Both the position numbers and the translations under genes were made by a program. From Chlorobiota bacterium (GTDB lineage Bacteria > Bacteroidota > Ignavibacteria > OLB7), in contig JADJXR010000001.1 in NCBI GenBank assembly GCA_016710285.1, forward strand, positions 3,288,501 through 3,352,500: a DNA stretch of 64,000 bases, read 5' to 3'. Positions 1-8,118 of this stretch are shown piece by piece. The notes beneath the pieces are model-generated. The model saw only the letters and a list, made by a program, of their open reading frames with translations, did no database searches and was not told the origin of the DNA. How positions within the stretch are numbered: the first letter of the stretch is position 1; the number at the start of each line of letters is the position of its first letter.

Positions 1-903
1 GGCAATCGCGGGGCGGGACCGGAGCACAAGCTGGTGGCAGTTCTCCACCACGTTCCACCAATCGTTCTGCTGGAAAAATTCAATCGCTGCCGGAACGGAG
101 AGCGGGGCGGAGATGTCGCTGGTGCCGCCATACTCCAAGTAATCCAAGAACTGGGACCCTTTGCTGAAGGGGGCGTTCCAGCCCCAGCTTATCACCAGCG
201 GCTCCAGCAGTTCTTGCAGGCTGCGGCGGGCGTATAAAAACGCGGCCCCTTTTGGCGCGCACAACCATTTGTGGAGGTTCCCGGTGTAGAAATCGGCATC
301 CAACGCCCGAAGGTCCAGCGGCAGTTGGCCGGGGATATGCGCGCCGTCAACAATGGTGAGAATCCCGCGCTGGCGTGCAACGTGGCAAAGCTCGGCAATG
401 GGGAAGGTGAGTGCGGTTGGGGAGGTGATGTGGCTGATGAAAATGGCCCGCGTCTGCGGGGTGATTTCGGCAACGAACCGCTCCAGAAAATCGGCATGGG
501 TTGTCACCGGCACGGGAATCTCCACGGCGCGGTATCGGAACCCCTGCTTGCCGGAAAGGAACCGCCAGATGTTGTCGCACGCGCCATACTCGTGGTTGGT
601 GGTCAGGACCTCATCGCCCGGACCAAGCTGCAACGACCGCGCAACGATATTCACCCCGGTGGTGGCGTTGGTGATATACACCAGGTCGTCGGGATCGGCA
701 TTCAGCATCTGGCCAAGCGCGGCGCGCGATTCCCGCAGAAGCTCCGGCGCGCGGCGGCCCAGGAACTCCACCGGTTCAAGCTCAAGCTGGCGTTGCCATT
801 CTTGGTAACGCTGGAACACCGGGCGCGGTGTTGCGCCAAACGATCCGTGGTTCAGGAACGCAACATCGGGGCGAAGAAGAAAGTGCGAGCGAAGGTTGTT
901 CAT
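1..903 (-). CDS. Class V aminotransferase, isopenicillin N epimerase-like (partial, 3' end outside window)
   Basis: The frame is open from an ATG at 903 to the left window edge, giving the first 301 residues of a fold-type I PLP enzyme. The start reads MNNLRSHFLLRPDVAFLNHG, and the FLNHGSFGA segment at 17-25 is typical of the CefD/isopenicillin N epimerase branch of class V aminotransferases. VDGAH (185-189) carries the PLP-ring aspartate. NLHKWLCAPKG (209-219) carries the probable Schiff-base lysine K212. The family includes epimerases, cysteine desulfurase-like enzymes and hercynylcysteine lyases, so the substrate cannot be named. The gene lies about 100 bases downstream of the first lipoprotein gene on the same strand, with no sign of a functional link. 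The family is secure; the reaction is unknown. Confidence 0.85.
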   Translation of the reverse strand, partial: MNNLRSHFLLRPDVAFLNHGSFGATPRPVFQRYQEWQRQLELEPVEFLGRRAPELLRESRAALGQMLNADPDDLVYITNATTGVNIVARSLQLGPGDEVLTTNHEYGACDNIWRFLSGKQGFRYRAVEIPVPVTTHADFLERFVAEITPQTRAIFISHITSPTALTFPIAELCHVARQRGILTIVDGAHIPGQLPLDLRALDADFYTGNLHKWLCAPKGAAFLYARRSLQELLEPLVISWGWNAPFSKGSQFLDYLEYGGTSDISAPLSVPAAIEFFQQNDWWNVVENCHQLVLRSRPAIA

Positions 904-1005
904 GGCGTGCGTGCTTGCGTGTGAGTGAGTGAAGGTTGAGTTCGATTGATGAAGAAGCGGGGAAGGCCCCGCGCACCCGCTGCGGCGCGTTGCTGCGGCG
1001 CGGCG

Positions 1006-1467
1006 TTACGGGTAGGTTAGCGATTGGACGGTGATGAATTGGTCGTTGCAGATATCCACCACAATCTTCCCGCCGCCAAAGGCTTTTTTGGAAACGCGTT
1101 CGGCCAGCGGGCGGACGCTGTCAAGGATTGCGGTTCCTTCCAGCATCTCCTCCTGGGCAATCAGCCGAACGTGGGGGATGCTGCGAAGGCGGTCCAGCTG
1201 GGCCGAGGTCTGCCCCCCTTCGCGGTAGAATCCGGAGGCGGTCAGGGCATCCACCACTTTCCATGCATCGGCCTCGGTGACGTTCGGGGTGTAGTAAAAA
1301 TCGCCGCCATTGATTTCCAGCTTCTTCCCAACATCAGCCCCCTGCTGGACGCAAGCCACAAACAGCAGCGGAAGGAGGAGCGCCGATTGAGGGTTCCATT
1401 TCGGTTTGGATTTCGGTTTCCATTCTGGTTTCCATTCTGGTTTCCATCGAAGAAAGGAAGGGAGCAT
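1006..1467 (-). CDS. Putative lipoprotein, tandem paralogue 1 (single domain)
   Basis: A 153-residue protein with one copy of the domain shared by the next three genes. The conserved core is KLEINGGDFYYTPNVTEAD near residue 49, then a QLDR segment, and near the C-terminus KKAFGGGKIVVDICND. The motif LLPLLFVAC at about 31-39 looks like a lipobox. The sequence before it is odd: a WKPEWKPEWKPKSKPKWNP stretch encoded by short tandem repeats of TTCCATTCTGG type. This lengthens the usual signal-peptide n-region, or it means the true start is not this ATG. The protein is probably an envelope lipoprotein. No function is known to me for the domain. Its nearest relative is the gene at 2374, from which it is separated only by a repeat array. 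Confidence 0.65.
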   Translation of the reverse strand: MLPSFLRWKPEWKPEWKPKSKPKWNPQSALLLPLLFVACVQQGADVGKKLEINGGDFYYTPNVTEADAWKVVDALTASGFYREGGQTSAQLDRLRSIPHVRLIAQEEMLEGTAILDSVRPLAERVSKKAFGGGKIVVDICNDQFITVQSLTYP

Positions 1468-1544
1468 TGTGGGTTGGATGTTGTTGGATTTGCGATGCGT
1501 TGTTTTGGGAAGGGGGAGCGGGGTAGCGGCTCCGATCTCCGTCG

Positions 1545-2350
1545 GGATTGATAACAGGTCTTTAGCCTGCCGAGTGACCGAGGACCGAAGATGGCGCCGA
1601 AGGCTAAAGACCTTCGGCTACCCTTTCGGTAGCGTTCCCGACCTCCGTCGGGGTAGCGGCAGGTCTTTAGCCTGCCGAGTGACCGAGGACCGAAGATGGC
1701 GCCGAAGGCTAAAGACCTTCGGCTACCCTTTCGGTGGCGTTCCCGACCTCCGTCGGGGTAGCGGCCCCGACCTCCGTCGGGATTGATAACAGGTCTTTAG
1801 CCTGCCGAGTGACCGAGGACCGAAGATGGCGCCGAAGGCTAAAGACCTTCGGCTACCTTTTCGGTGGCCGTCCCGACGAAGTCGGGGTAGCGGCTCCGAT
1901 CTTTATCGGGGTAGCGACCCCGACAGAGGTCGGGATTGATAACAGGTCTTTAGCCTGCCGAGTGACCGAGGACCGAAGATGGCGCCGAAGGCTAAAGACC
2001 TTCGGCTACCTTTTCGGTGGCCGTCCCGACGAAGTCGGGGTGGCGGCCCCGATCTTTATCGGGGTAGCGGCCCCGACAGAGGTCGGGATTGATAACAGGT
2101 CTTTAGCCTGCCGAGTCACCGAGGACCGAAGATGACGCCGAAGGCTAAAGACCTTCGGCTACCTTTTCGGTGGCCGTCCCGACGAAGTCGGGGTAGCGGC
2201 TCCGATCTTTATCGGGGTAGCGGCCCCGACAGAGGTCGGGATTGATAACAGGTCTTTAGCCTGCCGAGTGACCGAGGACCGAAGATGGCGCCGAAGGCTA
2301 AAGACCTTCGGCTACCTTTTCGGTGGCCGTCCCGACGGAGGTCGGGACGG
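1545..2350. repeat. Tandem array of modular hairpin repeats, 153-bp period in its second half
   Basis: At least six units share the core GGTCTTTAGCCTGCCGAGTG, a CCGAAGGCTAAAGACCTTCGG hairpin and GTCGGGATTGATAACAGG. The GATAACAGG landmark recurs at about 1551, 1786, 1939, 2092 and 2245. The last three intervals are exactly 153 bp, while the earlier units are shorter (about 105 and 130 bp). Because 153 is divisible by three, open frames run through the array, but they encode only the repeat and are not genes. The array separates two lipoprotein paralogues. The same modules occur at 22496, 25187 and 59815, and in decayed form at 30130. Confidence 0.9.
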
Positions 2351-2373
2351 CGGCCTTGTTTCTGCTGTTCCTG

Positions 2374-2790
2374 TTACGCCGGTTGGTCGCCGGATGCGGA
2401 GAGGGTTTGTTTGGTTTCCAGGGTTTCATCGCAGATGTCAACCACGATTTTCGCGCCGCCGAACACGGCTTTGGAAAGCTCGGCACCGATTGGCGTGAAC
2501 AGCTCAAGGGCTTTGGGGCTGGTCTGATATTCTTCCTTCACCACAAAGCGGACGTGGTGCGTGCCATCCTTTTTGTCCAGCTGGACGGTGCGGGTTTCGG
2601 TGTCGTCGAAGTAGCCCTGGGCCAGCAAGTAATCGCCCAGCTTTTTGGCATCGGCTTCGGTGGTGTTTTCGGTGTAGTAGAGTTCCCCTTTTTTGAACTC
2701 CAGTTTGGTTCCGTAGTTGGTGCATCCGGCAATCGTCAGCATTGCCAGCATCGCCATCAGCAGTTGTGTTGCGCGTTGTGATTGCTTCAT
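2374..2790 (-). CDS. Putative lipoprotein, tandem paralogue 2 (single domain)
   Basis: A 138-residue protein with a clean type II signal peptide. The start is MKQSQRATQLLMAML and the lipobox is TIAGC at about 19-23. The single following domain reads KLEFKKGELYYTENTTEAD, then TRTVQLDKKDGTHHVRFVV, then ELSKAVFGGAKIVVDICDE. It is the shortest and cleanest member of the local four-gene family and a good reference for the domain boundaries (about residues 29-128). Export to the periplasm with lipid anchoring is a confident inference from the signal. The role is unknown. It is transcribed in the same direction as the other three, with 73 bases to the next paralogue upstream. Confidence 0.8.
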   Translation of the reverse strand: MKQSQRATQLLMAMLAMLTIAGCTNYGTKLEFKKGELYYTENTTEADAKKLGDYLLAQGYFDDTETRTVQLDKKDGTHHVRFVVKEEYQTSPKALELFTPIGAELSKAVFGGAKIVVDICDETLETKQTLSASGDQPA

Positions 2791-2863
2791 TGGTGTGTGC
2801 CCCCGTAATCAGTTTGTTGAGTTGTGTTTGGCCAATGGTTGGCAAGGGCTTGGTGTGGCTTGC

Positions 2864-3673
2864 TTATTTCTTGGCGGTTGTGTCGGCGTTGTTCGCGTGG
2901 GGTTGTTTCGCATCCGCGCTGGTTGCGGCGGCGGCGGTTTGGATTGTTTCCCACGTAATGGCGTGCAGGGTGCGGAAGTCAAGATCGCACAAATGGACCT
3001 CCACCGGTGCGCCGCCAAACACCTGGCGCGACAGCTGCGCCCCGAACGCTTGGCAGGTGGCGATGTAGTCTGGGTCCTTTGCTTTTTGGGGAAGGACCAT
3101 CAGCCGGAATTGCCACGTGGAGTCCGCCAGGTTCAGCTGTGCGGTGATGGAGTTTGCCCCGGTGAAGCCTTGCGCCAGCAGGAAGGTGCGCAATCGTTCG
3201 GCCACCACGCGCTGGATGGTGTTGGTGAAGAACAGGTCCCCCTTGCCCATATCCAGCCGTGTGCCGTGGTTTGGTTGGGGGATTGTTTTCACGGTGTTCA
3301 ATCCGTCGTCGCACATCTGGATTTCCACGCGGTGGTCGTTCAGCAACTTGGAAAGCTCCATTGCCACAGCGCGGCGCATGCTGGCGATGGTTTGGTTATC
3401 GGGGCTTTCCAGGACCGAGTCGGGGAAGTTGCTGCGGAACAGATACGTGCCGTTCTGTTTATCCAGCTGGACCACCTTGTGGCGCGTGCCGTCGAAGTAG
3501 TTCTGCTTGGCCAAGTAGTTCGCCACCCGCTGCGCTTCGTCGGGGCGGATGCTGTCGGTGTAGAAGAACTCGCCATCGTTCAAGGGGATATCCAGCTGGT
3601 TGCCATGGTTGGCGCAACCAACCACGCAAGCAAGGACCAGCGGAAGAAAAAGCGGAAGAATGGAGCGTTGCAT
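2864..3673 (-). CDS. Putative lipoprotein, tandem paralogue 3 (two domains)
   Basis: A 269-residue lipoprotein starting MQRSILPLFLPLVLACVVGC. This ATG at 3673 is preferred to the one at 3700 because it gives a proper signal peptide ending in the lipobox CVVGC. Two copies of the family domain follow. The first contains LNDGEFFYTDSIRPDEAQRV and VVQLDKQNGTYLFRSN. The second contains MGKGDLFFTNTIQRVVAERL, ITAQLNLADSTWQFRLMV and RQVFGGAPVEVHLCDLDFRT. The C-terminal 25 residues are Ala/Asp/Asn-rich. The two-domain layout against the one-domain genes at 1006 and 2374 points to duplication within and between genes. No function is recognised. Confidence 0.75.
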   Translation of the reverse strand: MQRSILPLFLPLVLACVVGCANHGNQLDIPLNDGEFFYTDSIRPDEAQRVANYLAKQNYFDGTRHKVVQLDKQNGTYLFRSNFPDSVLESPDNQTIASMRRAVAMELSKLLNDHRVEIQMCDDGLNTVKTIPQPNHGTRLDMGKGDLFFTNTIQRVVAERLRTFLLAQGFTGANSITAQLNLADSTWQFRLMVLPQKAKDPDYIATCQAFGAQLSRQVFGGAPVEVHLCDLDFRTLHAITWETIQTAAAATSADAKQPHANNADTTAKK

Positions 3674-3757
3674 AAAAGGGAATTCGGTGGAAGCATCCAT
3701 CTGCCGGGGAACGGTTCCCCCGGCAGAGTGGATGGATGGTCGTGGGAGTTCTGTTTG

Positions 3758-4594
3758 TTAGGTGTTCGGCTTTTTCGCGGGCGCTTGTTGTGCGGTCGGG
3801 GCCGGCTTGCCCGGTGCTGGTGCCGCCGTTGCCGCCGTCGAATCGGCCTTCACGACGCGGATGGTTTTGAACAGGAGGTTGCACAGGTGGACCTCCACCG
3901 GTTTGTTCCCCATGACGGAGGTCAGCTCCTGGGCGAACTTTTGGGTTCGCTGTAAAAACTCTGGGTTGTTCTCGGTTCCGGATTTCACCATGATGCGGAA
4001 GGCGTAGCGTCCATCGCTCCCTTTTTGCAGCTGTGCGGTCTCGGGGCTTTTGCCGAAGTATCCGATTTTCACCAAGTGGCTGCCAATGGTTTTTGCTTCC
4101 TGGGGGGTGATGTTGTTGCCGATGTAGAGGTCGCTTGGACCAAAGCCCACGCGCCGCCCGTAGTAGGTTGGGGGGAAGGTTTTCAGTGGGTTGAAGTCAT
4201 CGTCGCACAGGTCAATCTGGACCTTCCCATCGCTGAAGACTTGTTTGGAGAGCTGCAGGTTGTAGTTGGTGATCCAGACTTTGAAGGTTGGGTCGTTCAC
4301 TTTTGCGGCATCTTCCACAAGGTTGAGCTTCCAGAGTGCGCCGGCTTTGTCAAGCTGTGCTTTCCATTCTTTGTTGGCAAAGTGGCTTGATTTCTGGAGC
4401 GTTTCCCCCAGCTTCTTGGCTTGGTCCTCGGTAACGTTTTCGGTGTAGTAGAGCGTTCCGCTGCCGAACTCCAAACGTTTGCCATGGTTGCTGCACCCGC
4501 TGGCGGCAAGGCCAACAAGCAGGAGCAACAGCCCAAGGATGTTGATGGAGCGGGAAGGGACTGCGGAGCGTTCCGCACAGATCGGATTCTGCAT
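3758..4594 (-). CDS. Putative lipoprotein, tandem paralogue 4 (two domains)
   Basis: A 278-residue lipoprotein. The ATG at 4594 gives MQNPICAERSAVPSRSINIL, a hydrophobic LGLLLLLVGLAASGC core and the lipobox AASGC. The first domain copy has RLEFGSGTLYYTENVTEDQA and QVFSDGKVQIDLCDDDF. The second has VGFGPSDLYIGNNITPQEA, GYFGKSPETAQL and MGNKPVEVHLCNLLFKTIRV. The tail is Pro/Ala-rich (PAPGKPAPTAQQAPAKKP). It is the most upstream of the four genes on this strand, 84 bases from paralogue 3, so it may be the promoter-proximal gene of a cluster. The envelope location is secure; the function is unknown. Confidence 0.75.
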   Translation of the reverse strand: MQNPICAERSAVPSRSINILGLLLLLVGLAASGCSNHGKRLEFGSGTLYYTENVTEDQAKKLGETLQKSSHFANKEWKAQLDKAGALWKLNLVEDAAKVNDPTFKVWITNYNLQLSKQVFSDGKVQIDLCDDDFNPLKTFPPTYYGRRVGFGPSDLYIGNNITPQEAKTIGSHLVKIGYFGKSPETAQLQKGSDGRYAFRIMVKSGTENNPEFLQRTQKFAQELTSVMGNKPVEVHLCNLLFKTIRVVKADSTAATAAPAPGKPAPTAQQAPAKKPNT

Positions 4595-4769
4595 AATGGC
4601 GATCAGGAAGAATTTTTTGGAAGATGTAAAGGCCGCGGAGTTCGCCGGCCAACTCAGCAAGCCGCGAATTTAGAGCCTACGGGGAAAAGGGCGAAGGATA
4701 AAGTGTAAAGATGGGGGGAAGCGGTCGCAGGTCGGTCCAGGGGGAGCAGGAAAATGAGGTAGCCGCCCC

Positions 4770-5110
4770 GACTGAATCGGGGCGGTGTGATCAGGGCAAA
4801 GCCCCGTGCAACACCAGCCCTGAAGGGGCGACCGATGCCAGCCCAGGGCATCGCCCTGGGAAAGGAGCCAAGCCGCACGCAACACCAGCCCTGAAGGGGC
4901 GACCTCTATCCGGTTAGATGTTTTGTTGAGGGTGTGGATTTGCAATGGGTGCGGTCGGTGAGCGATTGATGGATGAATGGGGTTGCCCCTTTAGATTGCC
5001 CCTTCAGGGCGGTGGGATTTTTTTGTGGTGAATTCCCAGGGCGTTGCCCTGGGCTATGATAGTATGCCCCTTCAGGGCGACCTCGACCCCGCCCTCCGTC
5101 GGGAGGAGCT
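4770..5110. repeat. Second intergenic repeat family (CCCTGAAGGGGC and CCCAGGGC..GCCCTGGG hairpins)
   Basis: This gene-free stretch (4595-5118) holds two copies of AACACCAGCCCTGAAGGGGC (near 4810 and 4880). It also holds GCCCAGGGCATCGCCCTGGG (about 4841) and CCCAGGGCGTTGCCCTGGGC (about 5036), plus further CCCCTTCAGGGC palindromes. A single GTCGGGGCGG-like module of the first repeat family is also present (about 4760). The repeats are short, imperfectly palindromic and non-coding. I see no gene here. Confidence 0.75.
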
Positions 5111-5118
5111 ACACACCC

Positions 5119-5772
5119 TTACCCCCCAACCACCACCGCCGCCACCCCTTGGTGGACCTCCACGCGGATCCAATCGCCAATGGCCTTGTTGCTTCCCCCT
5201 TCGCGCTGGCCGATTGCTAATTGCTCGTTGGCAAGCTCCCACCGCAATCCCGTTGTGGTAAGCAGTGCCGAAGGGAGAGGGATGATGGAAATCCGCTGGC
5301 CCGGGGTGGTTGCCCATTCCAAATTTCCCACAACCACAATGCCCAGGCTTCGCTCATCCACAAACTGCAGTTGCAGGCGGTGGGCAAACTTTGCCACGAT
5401 GGAGAAGTTGTTGAGGGTGTGGTCCACCAGCCCGCCGCTTATTCCCATCACCGTCACCACGGTTTCCCCCTGCTCGATAAGCCAGTGCAATCCTTTCTCG
5501 AAATCGTTTTCTTCTTGGCTGGGGCGTTCAATAATCTGCACGCCATGCCGTTGCAGCGTTGCGCGGCGGGGACCAACGGAATCCAAATCGCCGATCACCA
5601 CATTGGGGATTAGGCCGCGACCAACCGCCACCAGCCCTGCGCCATCCGCCGCAACAATCGGGCGGAAGCCGCTGGCCAACTCCAAAAGGGAAGTGCGGTT
5701 GGGGAGCCTGCCTCCTATCAGCAGCAACGCCCCGTGCTTCGGGAGTTTTGGCAGCCCGCGCTTGCTACTCAT
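5119..5772 (-). CDS. thiN: Thiamine pyrophosphokinase
   Basis: A 217-residue protein matching thiamine pyrophosphokinase, which transfers pyrophosphate from ATP to thiamine to make thiamine diphosphate in the cytoplasm. Family motifs are visible: ADGAG at 42-46, IGDLDS at 60-65, ENDFEK at 88-93 and GGLVDHTLNN at 113-122. Together these form the ATP/Mg and thiamine binding surface. The length fits the family (about 210-230). The ATG overlaps the end of the DUF3891 gene by 8 bases, so the two are probably translationally coupled. The neighbours upstream (DUF3891, DUF4230, FKBP) run the same way. Nothing else for thiamine is nearby, which fits a salvage role. Confidence 0.88.
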   Translation of the reverse strand: MSSKRGLPKLPKHGALLLIGGRLPNRTSLLELASGFRPIVAADGAGLVAVGRGLIPNVVIGDLDSVGPRRATLQRHGVQIIERPSQEENDFEKGLHWLIEQGETVVTVMGISGGLVDHTLNNFSIVAKFAHRLQLQFVDERSLGIVVVGNLEWATTPGQRISIIPLPSALLTTTGLRWELANEQLAIGQREGGSNKAIGDWIRVEVHQGVAAVVVGG

Positions 5773-6496
5773 CCCACCGCTCCAGCGGGGTGATGGTGAT
5801 TTCTTGCATCACCGGCTTCTTCATGGCGGCTTGCAGTTTTTTTACGTCGTCGTAGCCGGCGCGGTCCAGCGGGTAGGTGGGCAACTGGTAGGATAGCTGC
5901 CGCGAAGTAAACGGGAAGGGGCGGAACTGAAATTGGTTCCCATCGCGGCGGTAAACGTAGCCGGCGTAGCGTTCCGGGTGGGCGGCCCCAAGCGTTGCGT
6001 TCATGCAGAATTGCAGCGAGAAAAGGTCCGCCATGCGGAGGTAGGAGTACAGCCGCTCAATGTCGTGGTGCTGCAACCCCAGCAAATCGCGCAGCGCGCC
6101 ACGCCGTTTGGCAAGGCCAATAAAAAAATCTTTCCAAACCCCGGTGCGGCGGTGGATATGCTCGTGCAGGGTGTAGGCGTGGTGCGTAATCAGCAGCGCC
6201 ACCAGCGGCTCGGTTTCAACAAACTTCTCGGTGCCGCGGTTCCATATCTCCACCGTTTCTTCTGGGGTGATGCGTTGGAAATCCACGGGGAGTTTTGTTT
6301 TGGCATCCAGGCGCGGCTTGGCATCGAACAGGCTCCAGCCGTTGTCGTGCTGGTGCGTTGCGCGGATGATTTCTTGGCGATTGGGGTGGTGGGGGAATCC
6401 ATGGTCCAGCCAATGCTCCAGCAAAAAACCGGCAAACGCCGCGTGGTCTTCCTGGCGGATTGCAGTGGTCTGCCGCTTATGTTTTTGAAGGATCAT
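5765..6496 (-). CDS. DUF3891 family protein
   Basis: A 243-residue cytoplasmic protein without signal or membrane segments. The N-terminal pattern MILQKHKRQTTAIRQEDHAA followed by FLLEHWLDHG resembles DUF3891. Conserved His/Asp pairs (THQHDNGW at about 48-55, LITHHAYTLHEH at about 102-113) suggest an HD-like metal site, but this is inference from residue pattern only. There is no experimentally established function that I know of. It overlaps thiN by 8 bases and lies 58 bases after the DUF4230 gene, so it probably belongs to one transcript with both. The start at 6496 is the only ATG giving the full conserved N-terminus. Confidence 0.7.
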   Translation of the reverse strand: MILQKHKRQTTAIRQEDHAAFAGFLLEHWLDHGFPHHPNRQEIIRATHQHDNGWSLFDAKPRLDAKTKLPVDFQRITPEETVEIWNRGTEKFVETEPLVALLITHHAYTLHEHIHRRTGVWKDFFIGLAKRRGALRDLLGLQHHDIERLYSYLRMADLFSLQFCMNATLGAAHPERYAGYVYRRDGNQFQFRPFPFTSRQLSYQLPTYPLDRAGYDDVKKLQAAMKKPVMQEITITPLERWDE

Positions 6497-6554
6497 GGAG
6501 GTTCAATCGGTTGGTTATTGGTGGATATGATGCTTCGGTTCGGCGTGCTTGGGG

Positions 6555-7244
6555 TCACGGTTTCCATTCGGCGCGTTTCCCCGATTGCTGCACAATCAGC
6601 CCCAGCACGTCGCGTGCGCGTTGGGCGGCAAGCTCAATCATTGCGGTGTCGTGCGCGGCGTAATCGCGAACAAATTCTTCCCCCCGTTGATTGGCCGAAA
6701 GGAGCAGCGTGTTGTTGCTGCTGCGGAACAGGCCTTTCATTTGGGCCACGATTCGGGTGTCGGCAGCAATCAGTTTAACGTCCAGCAATTCCGGCTTGGG
6801 AAGGTCAATCGTCACGGTGGAATCGTCCTGGGTGATGCGGCGTTGCAGGTCGTTCAGGCGGACCCCGAAGGTTGCCACGCCATGAAGTTCAAGGAACATC
6901 GTGGGGTCCTGGAACAGCACCGACCCCACGTTGTCCATGCCGATGTATTCGGCTTGGTCGGCAAACCGCCGCACGATGATGTTCCCCGATTCCTCGCGGA
7001 TCACCACCGCAAAACGGAGGTGGGTTTTCACCGTGGCAAGCTCCTGAATCTTCTCCACCGATTGGCTGAAATCAATCACCCGCGAGGTTGTGCGGCTTGG
7101 GGGAAAGAATGTTTGCCAGGCAAGCAACGCGGCCACAATCAGGGCGATTGCCGTTGCGCCCACTGCCCAACGTGCGCCCTGCGTTTTGCGCACCATCGCC
7201 CGGCGCAAGTGGGGCAACGGGGACCGGGAAGGGGAATCGCTCAT
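6555..7244 (-). CDS. DUF4230 family membrane-anchored protein
   Basis: A 229-residue protein with a basic N-terminal tail (about residues 1-25), a single membrane span at about 27-46 (VGATAIALIVAALLAWQTFF) and an extracytoplasmic domain of about 180 residues. The region LATVKTHLRFAVVIREESG and the later LPKPELLDVKL match the DUF4230 pattern. I know of no assigned biochemical role. No cysteine pair or catalytic motif stands out. It lies between the FKBP gene (67 bases upstream) and DUF3891 on the same strand. The N-terminal topology (positive inside) fits a signal anchor rather than a cleaved signal. Confidence 0.7.
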   Translation of the reverse strand: MSDSPSRSPLPHLRRAMVRKTQGARWAVGATAIALIVAALLAWQTFFPPSRTTSRVIDFSQSVEKIQELATVKTHLRFAVVIREESGNIIVRRFADQAEYIGMDNVGSVLFQDPTMFLELHGVATFGVRLNDLQRRITQDDSTVTIDLPKPELLDVKLIAADTRIVAQMKGLFRSSNNTLLLSANQRGEEFVRDYAAHDTAMIELAAQRARDVLGLIVQQSGKRAEWKP

Positions 7245-7311
7245 AATCTGGAAATCGGAGTTGTGAGATCGGGAGTTGGCTGCGCGGGAAATGCCGGATG
7301 CGGCTGCGTGA

Positions 7312-7932
7312 TTATTTCGCTTCCAGCACTTTCACATCGAACACCAGCGTTGCGTTTGGTGGGATGCTGGGGCGCGCGCCTTGCGGACCGTAGCCCAGGC
7401 TTGGTGGGATAATCAGCCGGCGGGACCCGCCAACGCGGATGTTGGTGGTTAGCCCTTCGTCCCATCCCCGAATCACTTGCCCGGTCCCGACGGTTAGCTC
7501 TAACGGCTGGAACGGATAGCCGCCGCGGTCGAAGCTGTTCTCCTGGCCGATGGAGCGGATGGAGGTGTCGAACAGCATTCCGGTGAGCAAGTATCCGGCG
7601 TAATCCACCTTCACCTTCATCCCTTTTTTGACTTCTGCGCCGGTGCCCGGCTGGTGCTCGATATACTTCAGCCCGCTGATGGTGACCACCGTGTCGGCAT
7701 CCGGCGGAACGTGGGGGAAGTAGGGGGGGGATTGGTCTGGCTTGGATGGCAAGGTCCCTTGCGCCACTTGCGGCGGAACGGTTGCCCCGTTGCCGGTTGG
7801 CTGGCCCGCTGCCGGCGCGGTTTTATTCTCCGATTGCGCCGCGCCGCTTGCCGATTTGCAGGCAAGCAACGCCGGCAGCAGCAGCATTGCGGCAATGGTG
7901 GCGCGGAGCATTGAACGATCAGCGATGAGCAT
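7312..7932 (-). CDS. FKBP-type peptidyl-prolyl isomerase, lipoprotein
   Basis: A 206-residue exported FKBP. The signal peptide ends in a lipobox (LLPALLACK), so the enzyme is probably anchored in the envelope, where it would catalyse prolyl isomerisation of exported proteins. The linker at about 30-70 is Ala/Pro/Gln-rich. The FKBP domain fills the C-terminal 120 residues: GLKYIEHQPGTGAEVKKGMK, VDYAGYLLTGMLFDTSI, GQVIRGWDEGL, GGSRRLIIPPSLGYG and NATLVFDVKVLE. These cover the substrate pocket residues (Y, F/D, the VIRGW tryptophan, the final F). The start is either 7932 or the ATG at 7911; both leave the signal intact and neither has a clear ribosome site. Confidence 0.88.
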   Translation of the reverse strand: MLIADRSMLRATIAAMLLLPALLACKSASGAAQSENKTAPAAGQPTGNGATVPPQVAQGTLPSKPDQSPPYFPHVPPDADTVVTISGLKYIEHQPGTGAEVKKGMKVKVDYAGYLLTGMLFDTSIRSIGQENSFDRGGYPFQPLELTVGTGQVIRGWDEGLTTNIRVGGSRRLIIPPSLGYGPQGARPSIPPNATLVFDVKVLEAK

Positions 7933-8118
7933 GGATGGATTATGGTTAGGCGTACGAAGGTGTTGATTGGGAATCGTGAATTATCGAGGGGCAAAAAAAG
8001 CATTGTCGGCAAATCTGCAAAACCCAATCAGGTGCTCCTTCCGTTGCTTCGGCTTGCTTCCGGTTGATACGTGTTTGGGTTGTTCGCCAAATTGCCGGAA
8101 AACGCTAACTTCGGCCCG

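Noticed and set aside
271..924. 217-codon plus-strand frame over the left-edge aminotransferase
   Set aside because: The minus strand is continuously open with clear class V aminotransferase motifs, which explains this stretch.
1406..2135. Plus-strand frames through the 153-bp repeats
   Set aside because: Frames stay open only because the period is a multiple of three. The translated sequence is the repeat itself with no start signal.
2323..4390. Large plus-strand frames opposite the lipoprotein genes (for example 2717-3955)
   Set aside because: They are shadows of the minus-strand lipoproteins, which show signal peptides and a shared domain.
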